DNA of 8,937 bases from Afipia sp. (GTDB lineage: Bacteria > Pseudomonadota > Alphaproteobacteria > Rhizobiales > Xanthobacteraceae): positions 1 to 8,937 of the forward strand of contig JAPLPA010000212.1 of the NCBI GenBank assembly GCA_026400415.1, read 5' to 3'. Under the pieces are notes generated by a model that had not been told where the DNA came from, searched no databases, and saw nothing but the letters and a program-made list of their open reading frames with translations. The position numbers and the translations under genes are program-made. Below, in pieces: positions 1-6,525 of the stretch (position 1 is the stretch's first letter; every line of letters begins with the position of its first letter).

Positions 1-1566
1 CGCGCTTACGGCATCAATCAGGCAGACCCAAATGCTTTTGCCGGCTTGCCCGGAGACAAGACGTGGCGTGGCGGCGTCGATACCAAGGGCCAGTTCGCAC
101 TCAACGACAAGTGGGTCGTCGGATGGGACGCGGTCGCGGTCTCCGACATCGCGTTCTTCCGCGACTACAATCTTGGTCCCTATCGCAATGCGCTGAGTTC
201 GTTCCTGCTGGTGCCCGATACAGGCCTTTCACAGATCTATCTCACCGGCGTCGGCAATCGCAGCTATTTCGATGCGCGCGTCATGCACTTCCTCGGCTAT
301 TCAGGTGCCGACGTTCAGAGTCAGATTCCGGACGTGCATCCCGTCATCGACTATTCGAACATTCTGAACTGGAACGTGCTGGGCGGCGAAGTCAGCTACA
401 AGGGTAACTTCACGAGCTTGAGCCGTGGCACCGCAGACTTCGATGCAATCACGCCAAGTGCAAGCCTGAACGGTCTTTGCACGATGACATCTGCGGACCC
501 GATGGCGCGAACGCCGGGTAACTGCCTGCTCCGCGGCGCGCCGGGCGACTACACGCGACTGTCGGGTGAAGTGAAGTGGCGCCGTTCGTTCACCGATCCG
601 ATGGGCCAGATCTTTACGCCGTTCGCTTCGATCCGCGCCGATTTTATCAATGCGGACACCTTCAATCAGCCCGGCGTCGCCAATTTCGTTCCGACCGGCA
701 CAACGCAGGTCGCACGTATCATGCCGACGGTTGGCCTCGAATACCGCTACCCGTTCATCAACGTGCAGCCGTGGGGATCGACGACGATCGAGCCAATCGG
801 CCAGATCATCATTCGGCCTAACGAGACCAATGCCGGCCGCCTGCCGAACGAAGACGCGCAAAGCCTGACCTTCGACGACAGCAATCTGTTCAGCGTCAAT
901 AAATTCTCGGGCTGGGATCGCGTCGAGGGCGGCGGACGCGCCAATGTCGGCGTCCAGTCCACGACCCAGTTTGACCGCGGCGGTTTCATCAACGTGCTGT
1001 TCGGCCAGTCGTACCAGCTCTTCGGCCTCAACTCCTATGCGGTCGCCGATCCGACCAACACCGGCATCGGCTCAGGATTGGCAAAGCCTGCCTCAGACTA
1101 TGTCGGTCGTATTTCCTATCAACCGAACTCGATGTTCAACTTCACGACGCGCGTCCGGCTCGACGAAGCGACACTTTCGGTGCGCCGCTTCGAAGCTGAA
1201 GGCCGCGCCAATTTCGACCGCTTCTCCGTCAGCCTGCTTTACGGCAATTACGATGCGCAACCGGAACTGGGCTACCTGCAGCGGCGTGAAGGCATCCTTG
1301 GAACCGCTTCGTTCAAGGTCGCGCAGAACTGGGTCGTGTCCGGCGGCGCGCGCTACGATCTCACCAACGACAAGATCAACCAGTATATAATCGGTGCGGG
1401 TTATGTGGACGATTGCTTTGTCTTGGCGCTCAACTACATCACCGACTACGCCTATGTCAGCGCGGTGAATTTGGCGCCGGTTACGGATCATCGCATCATG
1501 CTGCAGATCGGGCTGCGGACCCTCGGCGGCACAAGCTTCTCGCAGTCCGCGGGCACAAGTCAGTAA
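1..1566 (+). CDS. lptD: LPS-assembly protein LptD, C-terminal part (5' end outside window)
   Basis: The frame is open from base 1 to the TAA at 1564-1566, giving 521 residues; the start lies upstream. It reads as the C-terminal beta-barrel of LptD (OstA/Imp), which with lipoprotein LptE inserts lipopolysaccharide into the outer leaflet of the outer membrane. Family-typical stretches are NEDAQSLTFDDSNLF, then KFSGWDRVEGGGRANVGVQ, and RRFEAEGRANFDRFS, with the alternating aromatic/polar pattern of barrel strands throughout. The N-terminal periplasmic OstA-like jellyroll is not in view. Only three cysteines are visible: codons 478-480 and 523-525, 14 residues apart in a probable loop, and one at 1414-1416 (YVDDCF) near where E. 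coli LptD has its adjacent Cys pair. It is followed at once by surA, pdxA and rsmA, the conserved operon order, which supports the call. No frame break is seen. Confidence 0.95.
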   Translation, partial: RAYGINQADPNAFAGLPGDKTWRGGVDTKGQFALNDKWVVGWDAVAVSDIAFFRDYNLGPYRNALSSFLLVPDTGLSQIYLTGVGNRSYFDARVMHFLGYSGADVQSQIPDVHPVIDYSNILNWNVLGGEVSYKGNFTSLSRGTADFDAITPSASLNGLCTMTSADPMARTPGNCLLRGAPGDYTRLSGEVKWRRSFTDPMGQIFTPFASIRADFINADTFNQPGVANFVPTGTTQVARIMPTVGLEYRYPFINVQPWGSTTIEPIGQIIIRPNETNAGRLPNEDAQSLTFDDSNLFSVNKFSGWDRVEGGGRANVGVQSTTQFDRGGFINVLFGQSYQLFGLNSYAVADPTNTGIGSGLAKPASDYVGRISYQPNSMFNFTTRVRLDEATLSVRRFEAEGRANFDRFSVSLLYGNYDAQPELGYLQRREGILGTASFKVAQNWVVSGGARYDLTNDKINQYIIGAGYVDDCFVLALNYITDYAYVSAVNLAPVTDHRIMLQIGLRTLGGTSFSQSAGTSQ

Positions 1567-1647
1567 GTCTGTTTGAGATCGTCGATGACATTGGCGGCTT
1601 ATCAAATGAAAAAGTTTCGTAAATCGTTCCGAGCCGACCAGATTGAC

Positions 1648-2511
1648 ATGCCGTGCGCTTTTTCGCGTCGACTTGCAAAGACCATTGCGGTCGCCTTTGT
1701 CATCTTAGTTGCGTTCGGACCGCAGGCGCGGCTCCACGCCCAGTCGATTGCCGCCATGGTGAACGGCGAAGCGATCACGAACGGCGATATCGAGCAGAGA
1801 ATCAAGCTGACCCAACTGACCGCCAAAAAGACGCTCTCGCGTCAGGAGGCACTCGACGAACTGATCAACGACAAGATCAAAATCAGGGAAGGCAAGCGCT
1901 ACGGCCTCGATTTGTCTGCGACCGATATCGACGCCGCCTATGCAGGCATGGCGTCGCGCATGCGGATGAACGACGAACAGCTTGCCAGGACACTTGAGAA
2001 TGCCGGCGTTCGTCCGCAGACACTCAAGGCCCGCATGAAGGCCGACATGACATGGGGCAATCTTGTGCGCGGCCGCTTCAATTCGTCGTTGACGCCAGCG
2101 GACAAGGATCTCAGGGCCGCAATGGGCGACAAGGAAGGAGCGGACGATAAATCACAGACTGAAAGCTTCGAATACAAGCTTCGCCCTATCGTCCTCATAG
2201 TGCCGCGAGGCGCGCCTGCTACCGCGACGGAATTACGCCGCAAGGAAGCCGATCTTCTTCGCGGGCGCATCGACAGCTGCGATCAGGCGGCAGAGTTTTT
2301 TCGTTCGATGCGCGACGCTGCGATCCGCGATCCCGTCACGAAAACGTCTGCCGATTTGCCGGCACCATTGCGCGAACTTCTCGACAAGACACCGATTGGC
2401 AAGCTCACACCGCCGGAAGTCACCAAGCAGGGTATCGAAATGTTCGCTCTTTGCGGCCGCACCGAGACCAAGGCCATTCCCGCTCCGATACGCCAGCCAA
2501 GCGGGCGCTGA
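1648..2511 (+). CDS. surA: SurA-like periplasmic chaperone / peptidyl-prolyl isomerase, frameshifted near 3' end
   Basis: This encodes a periplasmic folding factor for outer-membrane proteins such as its operon neighbour LptD. From ATG 1648 a signal peptide is clear: SRR, a hydrophobic core (TIAVAFVILVAFGP), and probable cleavage after RLHA. The SurA N-terminal helical domain follows (AAMVNGEAITNGDIEQRIK, EALDELINDKIKI). Then comes a weak parvulin-like segment (YKLRPIVLIVPRGAP ... FALCGRTETK); only one parvulin domain is visible, where E. coli SurA has two. Other in-frame starts are TTG 1573, ATG 1585 and ATG 1606. None, including 1648, has a strong Shine-Dalgarno; 1648 gives the most ordinary signal peptide, but 1585 or 1606 would still export. 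The frame stops at 2509-2511, yet the usual family C-terminus continues in another frame to 2600. The gene is therefore frameshifted at about 2472-2487, or the sequence has an indel error. The family is clear; the integrity of the C-terminus is not. Confidence 0.85.
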   Translation: MPCAFSRRLAKTIAVAFVILVAFGPQARLHAQSIAAMVNGEAITNGDIEQRIKLTQLTAKKTLSRQEALDELINDKIKIREGKRYGLDLSATDIDAAYAGMASRMRMNDEQLARTLENAGVRPQTLKARMKADMTWGNLVRGRFNSSLTPADKDLRAAMGDKEGADDKSQTESFEYKLRPIVLIVPRGAPATATELRRKEADLLRGRIDSCDQAAEFFRSMRDAAIRDPVTKTSADLPAPLRELLDKTPIGKLTPPEVTKQGIEMFALCGRTETKAIPAPIRQPSGR

Positions 2512-2600
2512 AGGAAAAAATCTACGCCGAGCGATATGAAGCAAAGTCGAAGTCGTACCTTCAGGAGGTCCGCAAGGGCGCCATGATCGAAATACGCTAG
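2484..2600 (+). other. Out-of-frame C-terminal tail of surA
   Basis: Read in the frame with codons starting at 2484, these bases encode about 38 residues ending in TAG at 2598-2600: SDTPAKRALKEKIYAERYEA and then a basic helix ending RKGAMIEIR. This is the charged final helix that SurA-like proteins of related alphaproteobacteria carry after the parvulin-like domain (family knowledge from memory). It overlaps the end of the in-frame ORF, whose last residues (PAPIRQPSGR) look like nonsense. No separate start codon with a ribosome binding site precedes it, so it is a displaced gene end, not a small gene. Restoring the frame needs one base gained, or two lost, around 2472-2487. A 33-bp gap then leads to pdxA. 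Confidence 0.75.
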
Positions 2601-2634
2601 ACATGATCCCGGCTGTGCGACCCGGACAAATTCG

Positions 2635-3639
2635 ATGACAGCATCAATAGCTTTGACGTTTGGCGAGCCCGCGGGCATCGGACCGGACATCGCTATCGCA
2701 GCGTGGCTCAAACGTCATGAACTCAACCTTCCCGCCTTTTATCTGATCGCCGACGGGGCCTTCATGAAGGCACGCGCGAAGGCGCTCAACGCCGACATCA
2801 CTTTCACCGAGACCGACGCTGCGCAGGCCGCACGCGTCTTCGCAAACGCGCTTCCAATCGTTCCTGTTGGCGTGTGCGCGACAGCGCAGCCGGGAAAGCC
2901 GGATGCCAGCAGCGCGCCCGCCGCCATCGCCTCTATCCGTCATGCAGTCGAAGATGTCGTTTCGGGACGCGCGAGCGCTGTCGTCACAAACCCGATTGCC
3001 AAGAGCGTTCTTTACAAGGCGGGTTTCTCTCATCCCGGCCATACGGAATTTTTGGCCGAACTCGCAAGAAGCGGCGGCAAAACGCCAATGCCGGTGATGA
3101 TGTTGTGGTCGCCATCGCTTGCAGTCGTACCCGTTACGATTCATCTCAGCCTGCGCGACGCCATCGCAAATCTCACCAGCGATCTCATCGTCAAGACCGT
3201 GCGGATCGTCGTTGCTGATTTGAGATCGCGGTTCGGCATTGCCAACCCGCGCATTGCGATTTCCGGGCTCAATCCGCATGCCGGCGAAGACGGATCCCTC
3301 GGCAAGGAAGACCAATCCATCGTCGCGCCTGCAATTGCGACGTTGCGGGCCGAGGGCATCGACGTTCGCGGCCCGCTACCGGCCGACACCATGTTTCATG
3401 AAGCCGCGCGGAAGACTTACGATTGCGCGATCTGCATGTATCACGACCAGGCATTGATCCCAATCAAGACCATTGCGTTTGATGAAGGCGTCAACGTCAC
3501 GCTGGGACTGCCGTTCATCCGCACATCGCCGGATCACGGTACGGCGTTCGATATTGCAGGCACCGGCAAGGCAAATCCCTCAAGCCTCATCGCAGCGTTG
3601 AAGCTGGCTGCGCGCATGGCCGCAGCGTCGAAGGCATGA
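2635..3639 (+). CDS. pdxA: 4-hydroxythreonine-4-phosphate dehydrogenase PdxA
   Basis: PdxA oxidises 4-phosphohydroxy-L-threonine with NAD+; the product condenses with deoxyxylulose phosphate (PdxJ) on the DXP-dependent route to pyridoxal phosphate. It is cytosolic, a homodimer and metal-dependent. The 334-residue length is normal. The N-terminus TFGEPAGIGPDI is the family signature. Metal ligands align with E. coli H166, H211 and H266 as H170 (TIHLSL), H215 (GLNPHAGEDG) and H270 (MYHDQAL), all offset by four. The C-terminal GLPFIRTSPDHGTAFDIAG block is present. ATG 2635 fits the family start; upstream bases show only a weak Shine-Dalgarno-like CGGAC. The gene sits 34 bp after the displaced end of surA, and its stop overlaps the rsmA start (ATGA), implying translational coupling. 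No defects were seen. Confidence 0.97.
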   Translation: MTASIALTFGEPAGIGPDIAIAAWLKRHELNLPAFYLIADGAFMKARAKALNADITFTETDAAQAARVFANALPIVPVGVCATAQPGKPDASSAPAAIASIRHAVEDVVSGRASAVVTNPIAKSVLYKAGFSHPGHTEFLAELARSGGKTPMPVMMLWSPSLAVVPVTIHLSLRDAIANLTSDLIVKTVRIVVADLRSRFGIANPRIAISGLNPHAGEDGSLGKEDQSIVAPAIATLRAEGIDVRGPLPADTMFHEAARKTYDCAICMYHDQALIPIKTIAFDEGVNVTLGLPFIRTSPDHGTAFDIAGTGKANPSSLIAALKLAARMAAASKA

Positions 3640-4493
3640 GCGTAATCGACGACCTGCCGCCGCTCAGCGACGTTATCCGCCGCTACCAATTGTCAGCGCG
3701 CAAATCGCTCGGTCAAAATTTCCTGCTCGATCTAAATTTATTGACGCGCATTGCCCGCTCCGCCGGGCCGATCGAGAATTCCACCATCGTCGAAATCGGT
3801 CCTGGCCCCGGCGGATTGACACGTGCGCTGCTGGCGCTCGGCGCAAAGCGCGTGATTGCGATCGAGCGCGATGAGCGCGCCATCCCCGCGCTCGAAGAAA
3901 TCGCGCAGCGCTATCCGGGGCGGCTGGAAATTATCAATGCCGACGCAACGACGTTCGACCCGCGTCCGCATCTCAACAACGAACGCGCCAAGATCGTCGC
4001 CAACCTGCCCTATAATATCGCGACCGCACTGCTGATCGACTGGCTCAGTGCCGAACCTTGGCCGCCTTGGTACGACACGATGCTGCTGATGTTTCAGCGC
4101 GAAGTCGCCGAGCGCATTGTCGCGCACGCCGATGACGAGGCGTATGGACGGCTCGCGGTTCTCTCGAACTGGCGCGCGGAGACGAAGATTCTATTCGATA
4201 TATCGCCCGCTGCCTTTGTACCGCCGCCCAAGGTCACATCGTCGGTGGTGCGGCTGATCCCGCGGGAGGCACCTGAGCCTTGCGACCGCCGTGCGCTGGA
4301 ACGGGTCGCCGCGGCAGCCTTCGGTCAGCGCCGCAAGATGCTGCGTCAAAGCCTCAAAGCCCTCGGCGTCGATCCGGCCGTTCTGGCCGCCGCCGCAGGT
4401 GTCGATCCGACCCGACGCGCGGAAACCGTGTCCGTCTCCGGCTTTGTTGCCATGGCGCGCAAATTGACCGATATAACGTCCGCAAAATCCTGA
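3636..4493 (+). CDS. rsmA: 16S rRNA (adenine1518-N6/adenine1519-N6)-dimethyltransferase
   Basis: RsmA (KsgA) uses S-adenosylmethionine to dimethylate two adjacent adenines in the 3'-terminal helix of 16S rRNA, a late step and checkpoint in 30S maturation; its loss gives kasugamycin resistance. The 285 residues are full length. Visible motifs in order are SARKSLGQNFLLD (20-32), the SAM-binding EIGPGPGGLT (53-62), IERD (77-80), the catalytic NLPYNI (123-128), FVPPPKV (194-200) and the C-terminal FGQRRKMLRQSL (229-240). The start overlaps the pdxA stop by four bases, with GAAGG just upstream, so translation is probably coupled to pdxA. A 27-bp gap separates it from the damaged alcohol dehydrogenase. 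No truncation or missing key residue was seen. Confidence 0.97.
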   Translation: MSVIDDLPPLSDVIRRYQLSARKSLGQNFLLDLNLLTRIARSAGPIENSTIVEIGPGPGGLTRALLALGAKRVIAIERDERAIPALEEIAQRYPGRLEIINADATTFDPRPHLNNERAKIVANLPYNIATALLIDWLSAEPWPPWYDTMLLMFQREVAERIVAHADDEAYGRLAVLSNWRAETKILFDISPAAFVPPPKVTSSVVRLIPREAPEPCDRRALERVAAAAFGQRRKMLRQSLKALGVDPAVLAAAAGVDPTRRAETVSVSGFVAMARKLTDITSAKS

Positions 4494-4508
4494 TCCGAAT
4501 TGCCACTC

Positions 4509-4514
4509 GAAGGA
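4509..4514 (+). promoter_or_regulatory. Ribosome binding site of the alcohol dehydrogenase remnant
   Basis: GAAGGA lies six bases before ATG 4521 and fixes that codon as the original start rather than the upstream in-frame TTG at 4500. The intact initiation site suggests the damage to the gene is recent or artefactual. Confidence 0.6.
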
Positions 4515-4520
4515 AAAACA

Positions 4521-5442
4521 ATGTCTCAAATGGTTCGCCAGTCGCTTGTGAAATTCGATGCTCCGCTCTGCGAAACCATCGTCGATATGCCGAAGCCCAA
4601 AGGTGGCGAGGTTCTGCTCCGCGTCGAGCGCTGCGGGCTGTGTCATTCGGATTTGCACATTCAGGACGGCTATGCGGACATCGGCGGCGGCAAAAAACTC
4701 GACACAACGCGCGGCATGACCCTTCCATTCACGCTCGGTCATGAAATCGCGGGCGGGCGTGACCATCGACGGCGGCTTTTCTACGCACACGCTGGTGCCG
4801 GACGCAAAGTACCTGCTCGACTACGATCCGCTGCCAATCGACATGGCGGCGACACTGATGTGTTCCGGTATCACCGCTTACGGCGCTTTGAAGCGCCTTG
4901 TCGATCGTCCGCGTCAGCGCAATATTCTGCTGATCGGACTCGGCGGCGTCGGCATGATGGGCCTGTCGATTGCACCGGCGATGTTCAAGCAGAAAATTTC
5001 GGTCGCGGATTTGAGCGCTTCCGCGCGCGATGCGGCACTCAACAACGGGGCATCATTCGCCTACGATCCCTCTGAAGCCGATATCGCCAAGCGCATCATT
5101 AAGGAGACCGAAGGCGGCTTCGATTGCGTGGTCGATTTCGCCGGCAGCGAAAAGTCGATGGCGTTCGCCGTCTCAGTGCTGGCGCGTGGCGGCAAGGTCG
5201 TCGTGTCTGGCCTGATGGGCGGACAATTCTCATTGCCGATGGTGCAGTGGATCTACAAGCGCATGACCATCGAAGGCTTCATGACCGGCACACTTGATGA
5301 AGCGAAGGAATTGATGACGCTGGCGCGTGCCGGAAAAATCAAACCGACGCCGATGAAAGAAGAGCCGATGAAGGATGCACAGAAGTGGATCGAGCAGTTG
5401 CGCGCCGGAAAAGTCGTCGGCCGCATCATGCTGAAGAATTGA
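4521..5442 (+). pseudogene. Zinc-dependent medium-chain alcohol dehydrogenase, internal deletion plus frameshift
   Basis: Two halves of one NAD(P)-dependent zinc alcohol dehydrogenase sit in different frames. The first, from ATG 4521, has the catalytic-zinc site RCGLCHSDLH (residues 37-46), then GGGKKLDTTRG and GHEIAG, ending near 4754. The second is in frame with 4756 and runs from GVTIDGGFSTH through the nucleotide-binding LIGLGGVGMMG to GKVVGRIMLKN and TGA 5440-5442. The missing middle, about 50 residues judged from the family, normally holds the four-cysteine structural-zinc lobe. Joined, the halves give about 306 residues against a usual ~345-350. The pattern best fits the 6-hydroxyhexanoate dehydrogenase-like MDR subgroup, but the substrate is unknown. 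The deletion length is 2 modulo 3, so the product would derail just after GHEIAG; the frame from 4521 stops at 5075. ATG 4741 could start the second half but has no good ribosome binding site. A real pseudogene or an assembly collapse are both possible. Confidence 0.88.
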
Positions 5443-5501
5443 AAGTTGCGAATTAAGGCAGCCGTACCGCGCGTAGCTTTCACACCGCGCAATTGTGGCC
5501 G

Positions 5502-5554
5502 CCCGAATTAAACCTTTACCGTTCCGAATTTGCGGCCCATTGCGACCCGAATTA
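5502..5554 (+). repeat. Three CCGAATT direct repeats at 21 and 23 bp spacing
   Basis: CCGAATT occurs at 5503-5509, 5524-5530 and 5547-5553. The first and third extend to CCCGAATTA. Starts are 21 and 23 bp apart, about two helical turns, as expected for regulator sites on one DNA face. A related CGAATTA lies at 5449-5455. The function is not known. Confidence 0.55.
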
Positions 5555-5558
5555 TCTC
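5530..5558 (+). promoter_or_regulatory. Candidate promoter for the unknown gene
   Basis: TTGCGG (5530-5535), a 17-bp spacer and TATCTC (5553-5558) resemble a housekeeping promoter. The spacer end and -10 contain CCCGAATTATC, which also occurs in the same promoter-like position before yicC. Transcription would start near 5565, leaving a leader of about 43 bases. The hexamers are weak matches to consensus. Confidence 0.3.
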
Positions 5559-5601
5559 CGAAGACATACGCTCGAAGTCTTTGTGATGCGTAACTTCGGA
5601 G
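5556..5601 (+). promoter_or_regulatory. Hairpin that could mask a ribosome binding site
   Basis: CTCCGAAG (5556-5563) pairs perfectly with CTTCGGAG (5594-5601). Inside it, TACGC (5567-5571) pairs with GCGTA (5588-5592), leaving a 16-base loop. The 3' arm covers the start of the strong Shine-Dalgarno GGAGGGG (5598-5604) ahead of ATG 5608. Only a transcript starting upstream of 5556 would contain the whole stem; one from the candidate promoter at 5530-5558 would lack the 5' arm. Confidence 0.4.
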
Positions 5602-5607
5602 GGGACG

Positions 5608-6525
5608 ATGCGAAGCGGTCAATGGAGACTTGCATCTACACTTGTCGTTTGCTCGGTGGCAGGTATGGCCACCTTGTTCGCCGGTAAATCTTACGCTGCC
5701 GCAGAATGTCTGCCCGGCCCGAAAGAAAACACGCCGCAGGGCAAGCATTGGTATTATCGGATCGAGCATCCATCCAAGCGCCATTGCTGGTATCTCGCCG
5801 ACGAAGGCAGGCAAACATCGCAAAGTCCGAACTCGCAATCATCGACAACATCCGAGCGAGCCGAACCCGCGCCTCGTGACAACCCAACGCCCGCCAAGCG
5901 CGAACCGCTGAAGCCTGCCGTCGCCAATGCGCGGGCGGAATTGACCAACGACATCGCCGTGCCGTTCACCACCATGCCATCGTTCACTCAGCAAGCTGTC
6001 GCCGATTCAAGACCGCAGGACCTTGCGCCGCCGCCCGACGCGCGCTTCGCAGAACGCTGGCCCGATGCACAACCATCGACTCGTATCGCACAGGCTGACT
6101 CAACTGCACCGCCCGCCGAGACTTCGACGCCGCCGCAGCCCGCAACAATTCAGCCAACACGGCCGCAGCAAACGATTTCGCCAGCGGCTTCCGATGACAC
6201 GTCGGAAATGTTGCGGATCTTGCTGGGTATAATTACCGCAGCCATCGCGCTGGCGGCGATCATTGGCAGATTGATCCTCACGCATCGGCGGCCTCGCAAA
6301 CGACCCGTGCCGCGCCGCCTGATCTGGCAAACGCTGGACACCACCGACGCTGCACCGGTTTACGCGCGGGCTCATGTCCACAATTCCGCGCTGCGTGCCC
6401 GCGCCGAATCCGATGTCGAGGAATTATTGCGCGCGCTGCGCTACCCTGAACAGCAGGTTACTTCACCAACTGGTTCTGAAGGTCGCGCACAAAGGCCGAA
6501 AGGCCGGTCTGGCGCTCGCGCTTGA
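5608..6525 (+). CDS. Unrecognised exported protein with two-Cys N-terminal motif and one membrane helix
   Basis: The function is unknown. ATG 5608 follows a strong GGAGGGG. The 305 residues begin with a signal peptide (hydrophobic about 9-25, likely cleavage after KSYAAA). A compact aromatic motif with two cysteines follows (C34-LPGPKENTPQGKHWYYR and HCWYL with C60). Next is a Pro/Ala/Ser/Thr/Gln-rich low-complexity linker (about 66-195), a membrane helix (201-225, LRILLGIITAAIALAAIIG), a basic stop-transfer segment (HRRPRKRPVPRR), and an 80-residue tail containing VEELLRALRYP. The positive-inside rule suggests a periplasmic N-domain and a cytoplasmic tail. The HWYYR...CWYL motif seems familiar from uncharacterised Bradyrhizobiaceae proteins (memory only). 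The last 68 bp lie antisense over the gmk 3' end, and the final residues (SPTGSEGRAQRPKGRSGARA) look unconstrained. It faces gmk convergently and has its own upstream gap. Confidence 0.8.
   Translation: MRSGQWRLASTLVVCSVAGMATLFAGKSYAAAECLPGPKENTPQGKHWYYRIEHPSKRHCWYLADEGRQTSQSPNSQSSTTSERAEPAPRDNPTPAKREPLKPAVANARAELTNDIAVPFTTMPSFTQQAVADSRPQDLAPPPDARFAERWPDAQPSTRIAQADSTAPPAETSTPPQPATIQPTRPQQTISPAASDDTSEMLRILLGIITAAIALAAIIGRLILTHRRPRKRPVPRRLIWQTLDTTDAAPVYARAHVHNSALRARAESDVEELLRALRYPEQQVTSPTGSEGRAQRPKGRSGARA

Larger units (their letters stand above)
5443..5607 (+). other. Gene-free gap between the dehydrogenase remnant and the unknown gene
   Basis: This 165-bp gap is the longest non-coding stretch in the window. 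It holds the CCGAATT direct repeats, a promoter-like sequence, and a hairpin covering the next gene's ribosome binding site, each listed separately. A weak inverted repeat, GAAAG (5441-5445) with CTTTC (5477-5481), follows the dehydrogenase stop but has no T-run, so I do not call a terminator. Confidence 0.7.

Noticed and set aside
1093..1605. 170-residue minus-strand open frame opposite lptD
   Set aside because: Its composition mirrors the lptD codons, and it has no motif or start signal.
2511..2520. A-rich run after the surA stop as a programmed frameshift site
   Set aside because: It lies downstream of the in-frame stop and downstream of where the frames must switch, so ribosomes reading surA would terminate first.
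4741..5442. Open frame of 233 residues as a separate short dehydrogenase gene
   Set aside because: It lacks the catalytic N-terminal domain, has no ribosome binding site at ATG 4741, and continues exactly where the 4521 frame breaks off. It is the second half of one damaged gene.
5441..5481. GAAAG/CTTTC inverted repeat as a terminator after the dehydrogenase
   Set aside because: It is a 5-bp stem with a 31-base loop and no T-tract; too weak.
5493..5687. 64-residue open frame crossing the gap into the unknown gene
   Set aside because: It starts from an alternative codon, has no ribosome binding site and no features, and overlaps the clear signal peptide frame from 5608.
6494..6505. GGCC-GAAA-GGCC hairpin as a terminator between the convergent genes
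   Set aside because: The stem is only four bp, has no T-run, and lies inside conserved gmk coding sequence.
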